The notes beneath the pieces were generated by a model. The model made no database searches, had not been told where the DNA came from, and was given only the letters and a program-made list of their open reading frames with translations. Of a stretch of 64,000 nucleotides of DNA, positions 46,895 to 58,128 are shown in pieces (the stretch's first letter is position 1; every line of letters begins with the position of its first letter). The stretch is from NCBI RefSeq assembly GCF_017873095.1, contig NZ_JAGGJU010000001.1, positions 248,001-312,000 of the forward strand, given 5' to 3'. Source of the stretch: Heterorhizobium halophytocola. Its GTDB lineage: Bacteria; Pseudomonadota; Alphaproteobacteria; Rhizobiales; Rhizobiaceae. Position numbers and translations under genes: made by a program.

Positions 46895-47482
46895 CTATTC
46901 CTGCCCGGCAGCGATGGTGCGCATGCCGCTTTCGGTCACGATGGCATGCAGTCCGACATCGTGCGGTTCGAAGGGTACTTCTGGCACTTCCTGACAATCG
47001 AAGGCAATGCCGATCAGCCGCGGCGCACTGTCTTTTTCGATCAGCCTGGCGATCGCGCGATCGTAGTGGCCGGCACCGTAGCCGATACGGTGACCCCGGT
47101 GGTCGAAGGCAGACAGCGGCACCAGCATGGTATCGGGATCGACCACGGGCGCCTCCGGTCCCGGGCCGCGGGTGCCGAAGCCGGTGTCGGTCAGCTCGGC
47201 TCCGGGCAGCAATTCGCGAAAGACGATCGTCTGGCGATCGAGCACCACCGGCAACGCGAGCCTCGCCCCCTTGTCCTTCAACAGCGCCATCAGCGGCCGG
47301 ACATCGACCTCCGACCCCAGGGGATAGAATCCCGAGACGATTTCGCCGGGCAGGACTTCGATGCCCGCAGCGGCATGATCAGCGATATGTAAAGAGGCCT
47401 CTATACGCCTATCGATTGCAAGGGAATCCCGCAGGCCAAGTCTATCGCGGCGCAGATGCGCCTTTAACTCTCTGTTACTCAT
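46895..47482 (-). CDS. 5-formyltetrahydrofolate cyclo-ligase
   Basis: A 195-residue enzyme that converts 5-formyl-THF and ATP to 5,10-methenyl-THF, returning stored folate to one-carbon metabolism. The N-terminal KAHLRRDRLGLRDSL, the segment IVSGFYPLGSEVDVRPLM and the ATP-site motif VPLSAFDHRGHRIGYGAGHYDRAI are characteristic. ATG 47482 is preferred over an upstream start, as the extra residues are not family-like. In many proteobacteria this gene lies beside zapA and 6S RNA; here those are about 8 kb away. Confidence 0.92.
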   Translation of the reverse strand: MSNRELKAHLRRDRLGLRDSLAIDRRIEASLHIADHAAAGIEVLPGEIVSGFYPLGSEVDVRPLMALLKDKGARLALPVVLDRQTIVFRELLPGAELTDTGFGTRGPGPEAPVVDPDTMLVPLSAFDHRGHRIGYGAGHYDRAIARLIEKDSAPRLIGIAFDCQEVPEVPFEPHDVGLHAIVTESGMRTIAAGQE

Positions 47483-47631
47483 ACCGCATCCCGGCGCGTT
47501 TCTCGGTCCCGCGCATGTCTTCAAGATCCACCGCTGCCGGTATTCCCCGCCCGCGGAAACCTTGGAGAAGAAATATTTAATATATCCGTATTAGTCCTTT
47601 GAGAGAACATTTCAATCGATGGGATCTCTAG

Positions 47632-49701
47632 ATGCGCTTTTTGTCTCGCTTTGGCTTGGTCGGAACGGTGACCGTTTCCACCATCGTGATCATGATCGCG
47701 GCCCTGGCCGCGGTTGCCGTGTCCATGTCCGGTACCATTTCCACCCGTATCGCCCAGCAGGCGATCGATGGCCAGAACACCAGCCTCAGAACGGCTGCCA
47801 CGATCGCCGAACGCGATCTGCCCGGCGTTCAGGTCACCTGGGCAAATGACGGCAATGTCGAGCGCATCGTTGCACCGGAGATCCCGGAAAGCTTCGAAAA
47901 CCACAATATGATCGACACCGTCGGCCGCATGACCGGCCAGACGGCAACGATCTTCGGCTGGGATGACAAGACCCAGGACTTCTGGCGCCGCACCACCAAC
48001 ATCGTCAAGCCCGACGGCAAGCGCGCCGTCGGCACCGCGCTCGGCCAGACCGGCGCCGTCTATCCCGTCGTCACCAAGGGCGAAACCTTCCGCGGCCAGG
48101 CCGTGATCCTCGGCACGCCCTACTACACCGTCTACCAGCCGATCTTCTCGCCGGCCGGCAAGGTCATCGGCATTCTCTATGCCGGCGTCCGCTCTGCCGA
48201 AATCGACAGCGTCGCCTCGCAGATGACCTGGACCGTCGGCATTGCCTCGCTGGTCACGCTGGTCATCGCAGCGCTCATCATGATGTTCATCGCCCGCAAG
48301 ATCATGGGTCCGATCCCGCAGCTGACGGCCGTTGCCAGCCGTCTCGCAGACGGTGATCTCGACGCCGAGGTTCCCTACCAGTCGCTGAAGAACGAAATCG
48401 GTGCGCTGGCCCGCAATCTGGACGTCTTCCGCGAAAATGCCCGCCGCAACCGCGACCTGGAAGACCAGGCCAAGGCCAACCGGACGGCTACCGAGCAGGA
48501 ACGCGCCGCCAACGAGGCTGCCCGCGCCGAGGAAGCCCGCCGCGTCCAGCACGCCGTCGACCTGCTTGCCGATGGCCTGCAGAAGCTGCGCGACGGCGAC
48601 CTCACGGTCCGTCTGGAACAGCCCTTCCACGGCGATCTGGACCGCCTGCGTTCCGACTTCAACAGCTCGGTCGCCAAGCTCAACACCACGCTCGGCGAAC
48701 TGACCCGCGAAACCCACGGCATCCAGGCCAGCGCCAACGAAATGCGCTCGGCCGGCGACGACCTGTCCAAGCGTACCGAACAGCAGGCCGCCTCGCTGGA
48801 GGAGACCTCCGCTGCGCTGGAGCAGATCACCTCGACCGTCAAGTCCGCCTCGACACGCGCCGACGAAGCCTCCACCATGGCGCAGGATGCGACCGAAAGC
48901 ACCGGCAATTCCTCCAAGGTCGTCGCCGACGCCGTCGATGCCATGGGCCGGATCGAAAACGCTTCCAGCGAAATCTCCAAGATCATCAACGTGATCGACG
49001 AAATCGCCTTCCAGACCAACCTGCTGGCGCTGAATGCCGGCGTCGAGGCCGCCCGCGCCGGTGAAGCCGGCAAGGGTTTCGCCGTCGTCGCCCAGGAAGT
49101 CCGCGAGCTTGCCCAGCGTTCGGCAAATGCTGCCAAGGACATCAAATCGCTGATCACCAAGTCCAGCGGTGAAGTCTCCAACGGCGTCAGCCTGGTGCGC
49201 GCCACCGGTGATGCGCTGACGAAGATTTCCGATCAGGTTGCCAAGATCAACGGCCATATCGGCTCGATTGCAACCGCGGCCCGCGAACAGGCCACCGGCC
49301 TGCAGGAAATCAACACATCCGTCGGCCAGATGGATCAGTTCACCCAGAAGAACGCCGCCATGGTCGAAGAAACCACGGCCGTGACGCACCGCCTGGCCGA
49401 AAGCGCCTCGACGCTGGCAGAACTGGTCGGCCAGTTCAAGACGAGCGCTGCCGCCGACGGTTATGCCGCCGCACCCCGCCGCACCACGGCGTCTGCGGCC
49501 CCTGCCGGCCAGGCCCATGCCCAGGCCCATGCCAGCCCGGCCCGTGCGTCCATGCCGGCCCGCGGCCCGAAAGCTGCCGAGCAGGCAAGCCGTCCGGCGC
49601 CCTCGCCGGCCCGCCGCCTGATGGGCAATCTCGCCAAGGCCCTCACCCCGGGCGCCGCCGCGCCTGCCGCCAACCGCGATGCGGACTGGGAAGAGTTTTG
49701 A
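47632..49701 (+). CDS. Methyl-accepting chemotaxis protein with C-terminal tether peptide
   Basis: A 689-residue chemoreceptor. Two transmembrane segments (about 8-34 and 203-225) enclose a periplasmic sensor resembling single Cache domains (VYPVVTKGETFRGQAVILGTPYYTVYQPIF, split by the usual loop). A HAMP domain and a second HAMP-like region follow, then the signalling hairpin IDEIAFQTNLLALNAGVEAAR and the methylation helices. The tail is Ala/Pro/His-rich and ends in DWEEF, similar to the pentapeptide that tethers CheR and CheB. No che genes are nearby, so it is an orphan receptor. Ligand unknown. Confidence 0.95.
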   Translation: MRFLSRFGLVGTVTVSTIVIMIAALAAVAVSMSGTISTRIAQQAIDGQNTSLRTAATIAERDLPGVQVTWANDGNVERIVAPEIPESFENHNMIDTVGRMTGQTATIFGWDDKTQDFWRRTTNIVKPDGKRAVGTALGQTGAVYPVVTKGETFRGQAVILGTPYYTVYQPIFSPAGKVIGILYAGVRSAEIDSVASQMTWTVGIASLVTLVIAALIMMFIARKIMGPIPQLTAVASRLADGDLDAEVPYQSLKNEIGALARNLDVFRENARRNRDLEDQAKANRTATEQERAANEAARAEEARRVQHAVDLLADGLQKLRDGDLTVRLEQPFHGDLDRLRSDFNSSVAKLNTTLGELTRETHGIQASANEMRSAGDDLSKRTEQQAASLEETSAALEQITSTVKSASTRADEASTMAQDATESTGNSSKVVADAVDAMGRIENASSEISKIINVIDEIAFQTNLLALNAGVEAARAGEAGKGFAVVAQEVRELAQRSANAAKDIKSLITKSSGEVSNGVSLVRATGDALTKISDQVAKINGHIGSIATAAREQATGLQEINTSVGQMDQFTQKNAAMVEETTAVTHRLAESASTLAELVGQFKTSAAADGYAAAPRRTTASAAPAGQAHAQAHASPARASMPARGPKAAEQASRPAPSPARRLMGNLAKALTPGAAAPAANRDADWEEF

Positions 49702-49759
49702 GCCAGACATCTTGCCCGCCTCTGGCACCCGGCAGGATTGGATTTGAACCATAGACACG

Positions 49760-49786
49760 AAAAAGGCGGCTCCGGCCGCCTTTTTT
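49760..49786. terminator. Bidirectional terminator between MCP and glf
   Basis: AAAAAGGCGGC (49760-49770) pairs with GCCGCCTTTTT (49775-49785) around a 4-nt loop, with T runs on both sides. It serves the converging chemoreceptor and glf genes. Confidence 0.88.
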
Positions 49787-49809
49787 GTGCGCGAGCCGTT
49801 GTCGAAGCG

Positions 49810-50922
<1,113 letters not shown>

Positions 50923-51100
50923 CTAATATTCCTTCAACGGAAAACAGATGTTTGCGTAACAAATCAGACCGAAGGCAGCAATCTGCGGCAACGGATATCC
51001 AACACTACAGTCTGGAACGGGGCGCGAGGGCCAATTCGCGTTGCCATGACTTTGGCCGCGGGCTAGAAAAGACCTCGGACATCAATGATCCGGAAGACAT

Positions 51101-52000
51101 ATGCCCCTCACCCATCTTCAACGCCTTGAGGCGGAAGCGATCCATATCTTTCGCGAGGTGGCAGCAACCTTCACCAAGCCCGTGATGCTCTATTCGGTCG
51201 GCAAGGATTCGTCCGTGATGCTGCATCTGGCGATGAAGGCGTTTTATCCGGCAAAGCCGCCCTTCCCCTTCCTGCATGTCGACACCACCTGGAAATTCAA
51301 GGAGATGATCGCCTTTCGCGACCGGATGGCGGCCGAACTCGGCTTTGATCTGCTGGTGCATATCAATCCGGAAGGCGTGGAAGGCAATATCAATCCCTTC
51401 GACCATGGCTCCTCGACCCATACCCATATCTGGAAGACGGTCGGACTGCGCCAGGCGCTGGATACATACGGCTTCGACGCGGCCTTCGGGGGTGCCCGGC
51501 GCGACGAGGAGAAGAGCCGCGCCAAGGAACGCATCTTCTCCTTCCGCAATTCTGCCCATGCCTGGGATCCGAAGGACCAGCGCCCGGAGATGTGGAAGAC
51601 CTACAATACCCGTGTCAATCCGGGCGAATCGATCCGCGTCTTTCCGCTGTCGAACTGGACCGAACTCGATATCTGGCAATACATCCTGAAGGAAGAGATC
51701 CCGATCGTGCCGCTCTATTTTGCCGCCAGGCGGCCGGTGGTCGAGCGCGACGGCATGCTTGTGATGGTCGATGACCAACGCATGCCGCTGACCGAGGCCG
51801 ACAGTGTCGAGGACCGCATGGTGCGCTTTCGCACGCTCGGCTGCTATCCGCTGACCGGCGCCATCGATTCGGATGCGGCAAGCCTGGAAGACATCGTCCG
51901 GGAGATGCTGACCGCCCGCACCTCGGAGCGCCAGGGCCGGATGATCGACCGGGACGAGGCCGGCTCGATGGAGAAGAAGAAGCGCGAGGGGTATTTCTGA
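51101..52000 (+). CDS. cysD: Sulfate adenylyltransferase subunit 2
   Basis: A 299-residue subunit that adenylates sulfate to APS with CysN. The PP-loop [21 protein letters not shown] contains the SxGKDS motif; [37 protein letters not shown] and [18 protein letters not shown] are typical. It is one base from the fused cysNC gene, and this is the first gene of the cysD-cysNC-cysQ operon. The 180-base divergent region to glf holds the promoter; I see no certain operator. Confidence 0.97.
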   Translation: MPLTHLQRLEAEAIHIFREVAATFTKPVMLYSVGKDSSVMLHLAMKAFYPAKPPFPFLHVDTTWKFKEMIAFRDRMAAELGFDLLVHINPEGVEGNINPFDHGSSTHTHIWKTVGLRQALDTYGFDAAFGGARRDEEKSRAKERIFSFRNSAHAWDPKDQRPEMWKTYNTRVNPGESIRVFPLSNWTELDIWQYILKEEIPIVPLYFAARRPVVERDGMLVMVDDQRMPLTEADSVEDRMVRFRTLGCYPLTGAIDSDAASLEDIVREMLTARTSERQGRMIDRDEAGSMEKKKREGYF

Positions 52001-52001
52001 G

Positions 52002-53924
52002 ATGACCGATACCCCTGCAATCGATCTCTCGCCTGACCTGTCCAAGGGCGTTGCCGCCTATCTGCGCGAACAGGAAAACAAGTCGCTGCTGCGCTTCCTG
52101 ACCTGCGGTTCCGTCGATGACGGCAAGTCGACGCTGATCGGCCGCCTGCTCTACGACACCAAGCTGATCTTCGAGGACCAGCTGGCCACGTTGGAAAGCG
52201 ACAGCGCCAAACACGGCACCGCCGGCGAGGACATCGACTTCGCGCTTCTGGTCGACGGGCTGGAGGCCGAGCGCGAACAGGGCATCACCATCGATGTTGC
52301 CTATCGCTTCTTCGCCACGAACAAACGCAAGTTCATCGTCGCCGACACGCCCGGCCATGAGGAATATACCCGCAACATGGCAACCGGCGCCTCGACCGCC
52401 GATCTCGCCATCGTGCTGGTCGACAGCCGTCAGGGCATCCTGCGCCAGACCCGGCGCCATTCCTACATCGCTTCGCTGCTCGGCATCCGCCACATCGTGC
52501 TCGCGGTCAACAAGATCGATCTCGTCGGCTATGACAAGGCGGTCTTCGACGAACATGTCGAGGCCTACATGGCATTTGCCGCGGATCTCGGCTTCGCCTC
52601 GGTGCAGGCGATCCCCCTCTCTGCCCGCTTCGGCGACAATGTCACGCAGCGCTCCGACAGGACGGACTGGTATGACGGCCCGAGCCTGCTCGAACATCTG
52701 GAAACGGTGCCGGTCGAGAACCTTTATCTCGACAAGCCTCTGCGGTTTCCGGTGCAGTACGTCGTCAGGCCTAACCTCGACTTTCGCGGCTTTGCCGGGC
52801 AGATCGCCTCGGGCGCCATCTCGGTCGGCGACAAGGTCACGGTGGCCAAGTCCGGCCAGGCCTCGACGGTCAAGCAGATCGTTACCCGGGACGGCGCGCT
52901 CGACACCGCCGTCGAGGGCCAGGCCGTCACCATCGTGCTCGAGGATCAGCTCGAGGTCTCGCGCGGCAACATGCTGGTGGCACCCGATGCCCGGCCGCAT
53001 GTCGCCGACCAGTTCCAGGCGCATGTGATCTGGTTCGACGCCGAGCCGATGATCCCCGGTCGCCGCTATATCCTGCGCACCGAGACCGACAGCGTCAGCG
53101 CGACCGTGACGACGCTCAAGCACAGCGTCGACGTCAACAGCTTCGCCCGTATCGCCGCCAAGGCGCTGCAGATGAACGAGGTCGGCGTCTGCAACCTCTC
53201 GACCCAGCAGCCGATTGCCTTCGATGCCTATCGGGACAATCGCATCACCGGCAATTTCGTGCTGATCGACCGGTTGACAAATCGCACCGTCGGCGCCGGC
53301 ATGATAGACCATCCGCTGCGTCGGGCCGAAAACGTCCACTGGCAGGCGCTGGAGATCAACCGCGATGCGCGTGCCGCCCTGATGGGCCAGCGGCCGGCCG
53401 TCGTCTGGTTTACCGGTCTATCAGGCTCCGGCAAGTCGACGGTCGCCAACAATCTGGAAAAGCTGCTGCATGCCAAGGGCCGGCATACCTACATGCTCGA
53501 CGGCGACAATGTCCGCCACGGCCTCAACCGGGATCTCGGCTTTACCGACGAGGACCGGGTGGAAAACATCCGCCGTGTCGCCGAAGTCGCAAGGCTGATG
53601 GCCGATGCCGGCCTGATCGTGCTGGTCTCCTTCATCTCCCCCTTCCGCGCCGAGCGAAGGCTTGCCCGCGACATGATGGTCGAGGGCGAATTCCTCGAGG
53701 TCTTCATCGACACGCCGATCGAGGAATGCGCAAGGCGCGACCCGAAAGGTCTTTACAAGCGGGCGAAGACCGGCGAGATCAAGAACTTCACCGGGATCTC
53801 CTCGCCCTACGAGGCGCCGGAGGAGCCCGAGCTCCATCTGCTAACGGTCGGCACCGATCCGGTCGAGCTCGCCCTGCGCATCGAGGACATGCTCGCCGCG
53901 CGCGCCAACCCGAAAGACCCCTGA
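52002..53924 (+). CDS. cysNC: Bifunctional sulfate adenylyltransferase subunit 1 / APS kinase
   Basis: A 640-residue fusion. The N-terminal CysN GTPase has the P-loop [41 protein letters not shown] and the guanine motif NKID, followed by EF-Tu-like barrels. The C-terminal CysC part, from about residue 465, has the P-loop [34 protein letters not shown] and the segment [25 protein letters not shown]. Together with CysD it makes APS and then PAPS. In rhizobia such fusions (NodQ-type) also serve sulfation. It overlaps cysQ by one base. Confidence 0.97.
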   Translation: MTDTPAIDLSPDLSKGVAAYLREQENKSLLRFLTCGSVDDGKSTLIGRLLYDTKLIFEDQLATLESDSAKHGTAGEDIDFALLVDGLEAEREQGITIDVAYRFFATNKRKFIVADTPGHEEYTRNMATGASTADLAIVLVDSRQGILRQTRRHSYIASLLGIRHIVLAVNKIDLVGYDKAVFDEHVEAYMAFAADLGFASVQAIPLSARFGDNVTQRSDRTDWYDGPSLLEHLETVPVENLYLDKPLRFPVQYVVRPNLDFRGFAGQIASGAISVGDKVTVAKSGQASTVKQIVTRDGALDTAVEGQAVTIVLEDQLEVSRGNMLVAPDARPHVADQFQAHVIWFDAEPMIPGRRYILRTETDSVSATVTTLKHSVDVNSFARIAAKALQMNEVGVCNLSTQQPIAFDAYRDNRITGNFVLIDRLTNRTVGAGMIDHPLRRAENVHWQALEINRDARAALMGQRPAVVWFTGLSGSGKSTVANNLEKLLHAKGRHTYMLDGDNVRHGLNRDLGFTDEDRVENIRRVAEVARLMADAGLIVLVSFISPFRAERRLARDMMVEGEFLEVFIDTPIEECARRDPKGLYKRAKTGEIKNFTGISSPYEAPEEPELHLLTVGTDPVELALRIEDMLAARANPKDP

Positions 53925-54697
53925 TGATCCATATCTTCGAAAAGGCAGCACTCGAGGCCGGTCGCGCGATCCTCGAGGTCTACGAGGCCGGGCCGAATGT
54001 CACCATCAAGGCCGACTCCTCTCCGGTCACCGAAGCCGACGAACGGGCCGAGGCCATCATCCTCGGCATTCTGAAGCGTGCCTTCCCGGGCATTCCCGTG
54101 GTGGCCGAAGAAGCGGTTGCCGCCGGTCATATCCCGCAGACCGAAGGGCAGCGCTTCATACTGGTCGATCCGCTCGACGGGACGAAGGAATTCATCAACC
54201 GACGGCCGGATTTCACGGTCAACATTGCCCTGATCGAGGATGATGTGCCGGTCACCGGCATTGTCTATGCCCCGGCCAAGGGTGTCGCCTATGTCGGCAC
54301 CGAGGACGGTGCGCAGAAACTCGCCGTCTCCGCCGATTTTACCGTCACCGGCCGCAGCGAGATCAGCGCCCGCAAGCGCGCCCAGCCGCCGGTCGCCGTC
54401 GCCAGCCGGTCCCACAACAATGCCGAGACCGAAGCCTTCCTGAAGGATAACGCCGTCACCGACACCCGCTCGGTCGGCTCATCGCTGAAATTCTGCCTGA
54501 TCGCCGAGGGCGAGGCCGATGTCTATCCGCGCTATGGCCGGACCATGGAGTGGGATACGGCCGCCGGCGACGCCGTGCTGCGGGCAGCCGGTGGTACAAC
54601 CGTCGGTCTCGACGGCAAGCCCCTGCCCTACGGCAAGCGCAACCAGAAAGACGACAGCGATTTCGCCAATCCGTTCTTTATCGCCTGGGGGAAGTGA
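53924..54697 (+). CDS. cysQ: 3'(2'),5'-bisphosphate nucleotidase CysQ
   Basis: A 257-residue inositol-monophosphatase-fold enzyme that hydrolyses PAP (3'-phosphoadenosine 5'-phosphate), the by-product of PAPS use, and may tune PAPS levels. Metal-site motifs are SSPVTEADERAEAII, VVAEEAVAAG, LVDPLDGTKEFINRR and the C-terminal RTMEWDTAAGDAVLRAAGG. Its ATG overlaps the cysNC stop (TGATG), indicating translational coupling. It closes the sulfate activation operon and converges on the 6S RNA. Confidence 0.95.
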   Translation: MIHIFEKAALEAGRAILEVYEAGPNVTIKADSSPVTEADERAEAIILGILKRAFPGIPVVAEEAVAAGHIPQTEGQRFILVDPLDGTKEFINRRPDFTVNIALIEDDVPVTGIVYAPAKGVAYVGTEDGAQKLAVSADFTVTGRSEISARKRAQPPVAVASRSHNNAETEAFLKDNAVTDTRSVGSSLKFCLIAEGEADVYPRYGRTMEWDTAAGDAVLRAAGGTTVGLDGKPLPYGKRNQKDDSDFANPFFIAWGK

Positions 54698-55048
54698 GTG
54701 TCCAGCCAAGGCGAGGAACACGCTGCGCAATGTCTCCGGCCGGACGATATCGTCGGCGCTGACGCCGGAACCGTGAGAATGGGGAAAAGATACGATCCAC
54801 GCCTCCGATGGAAGTATGAACGATCCTGGGAGCCTACAAAGTAGGTGGGCGCCGTGTAACCAAGCCCACGGGCCTGATCAGGGACAGCTCCCTCAAGATC
54901 GGGTATGGCCCCAGGGATTGTGATTTCCTGTCAAAAGGCGCAGACCGCAACTCAGATATAGGCCTGATTTGGCTCTGCTGAAAGAGGGTACGGCACCCGC
55001 CGCGATAATAATTATCCGGCTGCCGTAGCCGCACCCAAATGTCAGCGC
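54698..55048. other. Intergenic region between cysQ and zapA
   Basis: About 350 bases without a coding gene. The middle part, about 54828-54970, is the 6S RNA candidate on the minus strand. The remaining 130 bases after cysQ and the 80 bases next to zapA hold nothing else that I can support. Confidence 0.6.
54828..54970 (-). ncRNA. ssrS: 6S RNA candidate, ends approximate
   Basis: Downstream of zapA on the same strand is a highly structured stretch. The 5' part has GGCCTA pairing with TAGGCT near the 3' end. The interior holds nested stems: CCCTGGGGCC with GGCCCGTGGG, and GAGGGA with TCCCT flanked by GATC arms. A terminal CCTAC-TTT-GTAGG hairpin lies at 54833-54845. TATATC at 54955-54960 could be a -10 element or part of the RNA. 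Location beside zapA and the size fit alphaproteobacterial 6S RNA, which binds RNA polymerase holoenzyme. Ends were not mapped; a covariance search would settle identity. Confidence 0.65.
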
Positions 55049-55417
55049 TCAGCCGCCTGCCGGCACCGTGAGTTTGCGGGTCATGCCCGTCAGTCGCTCG
55101 GTCAGTTCGGTGACCGCGGCGGTCAGCATCGCCTCGCGCTTTTCTGCCGAGGCGAGGGCATCGTCCTGGCCGGATCTGAGCGAAGCGATCTCCTGCTCCA
55201 TCACCTTCAGCCGCCGGTTTGTCTCCGACAGCTCGTCCATCACCATGATGCCGGCCATGACGGTGATCCTGAGATCGCCGATCTCGCCGAACTGGCTTTT
55301 CAGATGTCCGACATAGCGATCGAACTGGCCGGAGAGTTCGCTCAGGTGCTCTTCCTGCCCCTCCTCGCAGGCCATGCGGTAGGCCTTGCCGTCGATCATC
55401 ACCGTTACTTGCGCCAT
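55049..55417 (-). CDS. zapA: Cell division protein ZapA
   Basis: A 122-residue protein with the ZapA fold: VTVMIDGKAYRMACEEGQEEHLSELSGQFDRYV at the N-terminus and a long C-terminal coiled coil (MDELSETNRRLKVMEQEIASLRSG and following). ZapA crosslinks FtsZ filaments. ATG 55417 begins the conserved region. It is 36 bases downstream of the DUF4164 coiled-coil gene and directly upstream of the 6S RNA, the usual zapA-6S arrangement. Confidence 0.92.
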   Translation of the reverse strand: MAQVTVMIDGKAYRMACEEGQEEHLSELSGQFDRYVGHLKSQFGEIGDLRITVMAGIMVMDELSETNRRLKVMEQEIASLRSGQDDALASAEKREAMLTAAVTELTERLTGMTRKLTVPAGG

Positions 55418-55453
55418 CACGTCACCGTTTTCAGTTCGCACGCGCCGACGAGA

Positions 55454-55726
55454 TCATCGATCCAGAACCGCGCGAATGGTTTCCATCGCCGTCACCAGAC
55501 GACGGGAAACCTCCCGGTTGACCTCCTCCAGACGATTGGCGCGAAATTGTGACTGGTCCAGTTCCTGTGCCAGCCGCGCGCGGTCGGCATGGACCCGCTT
55601 GACCTCGTCTTCGACGTCGCTGTTCTCGCGTTGAATCTCGATCCGGCTGTCGACGGCGTTTTCAAGGCCGGACATCGCCCGCCGCAGCGCGTCAATCGTC
55701 GCCTCTACCTTGCTATCCGTCGACAT
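55454..55726 (-). CDS. DUF4164-type small coiled-coil protein
   Basis: A 90-residue, almost wholly helical protein (ALRRAMSGLENAVDSRIEIQ, VHADRARLAQELDQSQFRANRLEEVNREVSRRL in heptads). The DUF4164 family of alphaproteobacteria sits directly upstream of zapA, and the protein may act with ZapA at the division site, though no function is established. ATG 55726 is chosen because the frame further upstream is not family-like. It is divergent from tkt. Confidence 0.8.
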   Translation of the reverse strand: MSTDSKVEATIDALRRAMSGLENAVDSRIEIQRENSDVEDEVKRVHADRARLAQELDQSQFRANRLEEVNREVSRRLVTAMETIRAVLDR

Positions 55727-56058
55727 TGGTAATCCCGGGCATCCTTCAAGAAATTCCGAATCGGCCAAATTGGTATTTGGATCTTTCGCTAGGCACAGTA
55801 TCCATGGGCCATCATGTCCGTCAATGAATCCGGGCCTTCTGCCCACGGCTTGTTGTGGACGAAAGGCGTCCCGCCCGGCCATGCCTGTCCCCCTGTCCCT
55901 GCTGCTAATTTCGGCAGATTGTTCGATTCTTGCCACGGAGAAGTCACACGAAGGGTGGATTTATTGACTTGCGTGACCCACCTGCTATTCATCACCCCGC
56001 CCTGTTCAAACCTAAGGCGCGGGGCCCATTCACACCCCGGAAATTATACGGAACAGCC
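55727..56058. other. Divergent promoter region between the zapA operon and tkt
   Basis: About 330 bases without a convincing gene. The right part holds the tkt promoter candidate (55964-55991) and a GC-rich leader; the left part carries the promoter for DUF4164-zapA, which I cannot pinpoint. No strong hairpin was seen. Confidence 0.5.
55964..55991 (+). promoter_or_regulatory. Candidate tkt promoter
   Basis: TTGACT (55964-55969) and TATTCA (55986-55991) are spaced by 16 bases, about 70 bases upstream of the tkt start. Both hexamers are near the sigma-70 consensus. Not tested. Confidence 0.5.
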
Positions 56059-58044
56059 ATGACTTCTCCTGAAAAGCACAACCGGATGGCGAATGCGATC
56101 CGTTTCCTCGCCATGGATGCCGTGGAAAAGGCCAATTCGGGCCACCCAGGCATGCCGATGGGCTGCGCCGACATCGCGACCGTCCTTTTCACGCGTTACC
56201 TGACCTTTGATCCGAAGGCGCCGCTGTGGCCCGACCGCGACCGTTTCGTCCTGTCGGCCGGCCATGGCTCGATGCTGCTCTATTCGCTGCTTTATCTCAC
56301 CGGTTATGAAGACATGACCATCGAGGACATCAAGCAGTTCCGCCAGATGGGCTCGAAGACCGCCGGCCACCCGGAATATGGTCATGCCTCGGGCATCGAG
56401 ACCACCACCGGCCCGCTCGGCCAGGGCGTTGCCAATGCCGTCGGCATGGCGATTGCCGAAAAGAAGCTCTCAGACGAATTCGGCTCCGACCTGATGAGCC
56501 ACCATACCTATGCGCTGGTCGGCGACGGCTGCCTGATGGAAGGCATCAGCCAGGAAGCGATCACGCTTGCCGGCCACCTGAAGCTCAACAAGCTGATCGT
56601 CATCTGGGACGACAACGGCATCTCGATCGACGGCAAGGTGTCGCTCGCAGACAGCACCGACCAGCAGGCCCGCTTCCGCGCCGCCAACTGGAACACGGTC
56701 GCCATCGACGGCCATGACCAGGATGCGATCGCCGCGGCCCTCGAGGCGGCCCAGACATCCGACAAGCCGACCCTGATCGCCGCCAAGACCGTGATCGGCT
56801 TCGGCTCGCCCAACAAGGCCGGCACCCACAAGGTCCACGGCTCTGCGCTCGGCGCCGAAGAAATCGCCGCCACCCGCAAGGCGTTGAACTGGGAAGAGGA
56901 AGCGTTCGTCGTGCCCGGCGACGTGCTCGACGCCTGGCGTCTGGCCGGCCTGCGTTCGACCAAGACCCACAAGGAATGGGAAGAGCGTCTGGCAAATGCC
57001 GACGCGGAAAAGCGCGCCGAGTTCACCCGCCGCTTTGCCGGCGATCTGCCGGCGACCTTGGCCCCGGCCATCGACGACTACAAGAAGAAGCTGGCCGAGG
57101 AAAAGCCGACGCTTGCCACCCGCAAGTCCTCGGAAAATGCGCTGGAAGTGATCAATGGCGTCGTGCCCGAGACCATTGGCGGCTCGGCCGACCTGACCGG
57201 CTCGAACAACACCAAGACCAGCCAGACCGCGTCCATCACGCCGGACGATTTCTCCGGTCGTTACCTCCATTACGGTATCCGCGAACACGGCATGGCTGCC
57301 GCGATGAACGGCATTGCCCTGCATGGCGGCCTGATCCCCTATTCCGGCGGCTTCCTGATCTTCTCGGACTATTGCCGTCCGCCGATCCGGCTTGCCTCGC
57401 TGATGGGGATCCGCGTCATCCACGTCCTCACCCATGACAGTATCGGTCTGGGCGAAGACGGCCCGACCCACCAGCCGGTCGAGCAACTCGCGGCCCTGCG
57501 CGCCATTCCGAACCTGCGCGTCTACCGCCCGGCCGACGCCATGGAAACGGCCGAGTGCTGGCAGCTGGCGCTCGAGGACCAGCACAACCCCTCGGCACTG
57601 GCGCTGACCCGCCAGAACCTTGTGGCAGCGCGAACCGAATACGAGGAAAAGAACCTCTGCTCCTACGGCGCCTACGAGATCGCCTCGGCCGCCGATGCCC
57701 AGGTGACGATCTTCGCGACCGGCTCGGAAGTCGAGCTCGCCATGACGGCGCGCCGCAGCCTGACCGAAAAGGGCATCGCCACCCGCGTCGTCTCGGTCCC
57801 CTGCTTCGAGCTGTTCTTCGAGCAGACGGAAGCCTATCGCAGCGCGATCATCGGCAATTCGCCGGTCAAGATCGGCGTCGAGGCGGCCATCCGCCAGGGC
57901 TGGGATGCGATCATCGGCTCCGACGGCCTGTTCGTCGGCATGTCCAGCTTCGGCGCGTCCGGTCCCTACAAGGAACTCTACGCGCATTTCGGCATCACGC
58001 CGGAACACGTCGTCTCCGCTGCCGAAAAGGCGCTGGCCAAGTAA
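56059..58044 (+). CDS. tkt: Transketolase
   Basis: A 661-residue TPP enzyme moving two-carbon units between sugars of the pentose phosphate and Calvin-type pathways. Visible are the N-terminal [23 protein letters not shown], the TPP-binding [13 protein letters not shown] with the downstream DDNGISIDG, and the pyrimidine-domain [21 protein letters not shown] and [19 protein letters not shown]. The ATG at 56059 fits the family start. It heads the tkt-gap-pgk-fba run; a hairpin (58054-58082) lies between it and gap. Confidence 0.97.
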   Translation: MTSPEKHNRMANAIRFLAMDAVEKANSGHPGMPMGCADIATVLFTRYLTFDPKAPLWPDRDRFVLSAGHGSMLLYSLLYLTGYEDMTIEDIKQFRQMGSKTAGHPEYGHASGIETTTGPLGQGVANAVGMAIAEKKLSDEFGSDLMSHHTYALVGDGCLMEGISQEAITLAGHLKLNKLIVIWDDNGISIDGKVSLADSTDQQARFRAANWNTVAIDGHDQDAIAAALEAAQTSDKPTLIAAKTVIGFGSPNKAGTHKVHGSALGAEEIAATRKALNWEEEAFVVPGDVLDAWRLAGLRSTKTHKEWEERLANADAEKRAEFTRRFAGDLPATLAPAIDDYKKKLAEEKPTLATRKSSENALEVINGVVPETIGGSADLTGSNNTKTSQTASITPDDFSGRYLHYGIREHGMAAAMNGIALHGGLIPYSGGFLIFSDYCRPPIRLASLMGIRVIHVLTHDSIGLGEDGPTHQPVEQLAALRAIPNLRVYRPADAMETAECWQLALEDQHNPSALALTRQNLVAARTEYEEKNLCSYGAYEIASAADAQVTIFATGSEVELAMTARRSLTEKGIATRVVSVPCFELFFEQTEAYRSAIIGNSPVKIGVEAAIRQGWDAIIGSDGLFVGMSSFGASGPYKELYAHFGITPEHVVSAAEKALAK

Positions 58045-58053
58045 TCAACGACC

Positions 58054-58084
58054 GCCGCTGGGACCATTCGCGTCCCTGCGGCTT
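58054..58084 (+). promoter_or_regulatory. Hairpin between tkt and gap
   Basis: GCCGC-T-GGGAC (58054-58064) pairs with GTCCC-T-GCGGC (58072-58082), with one T-T mismatch. Only two T follow, so it is more likely an mRNA-stabilising or attenuating hairpin than a full terminator. Confidence 0.45.
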
Positions 58085-58128
58085 CACCATCAATATTCTC
58101 AAACCGTCAATTTGCGGGAGTGATCGTA

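Noticed and set aside
47521-49758. Minus-strand open frame of 745 codons opposite the chemoreceptor
   Set aside because: Mirrors the chemoreceptor codons (Gly/Asp-rich); no motif or start signal.
49731-49760. Possible tRNA 3' end (text resembling a tRNA arm)
   Set aside because: No cloverleaf or acceptor stem could be built around it.
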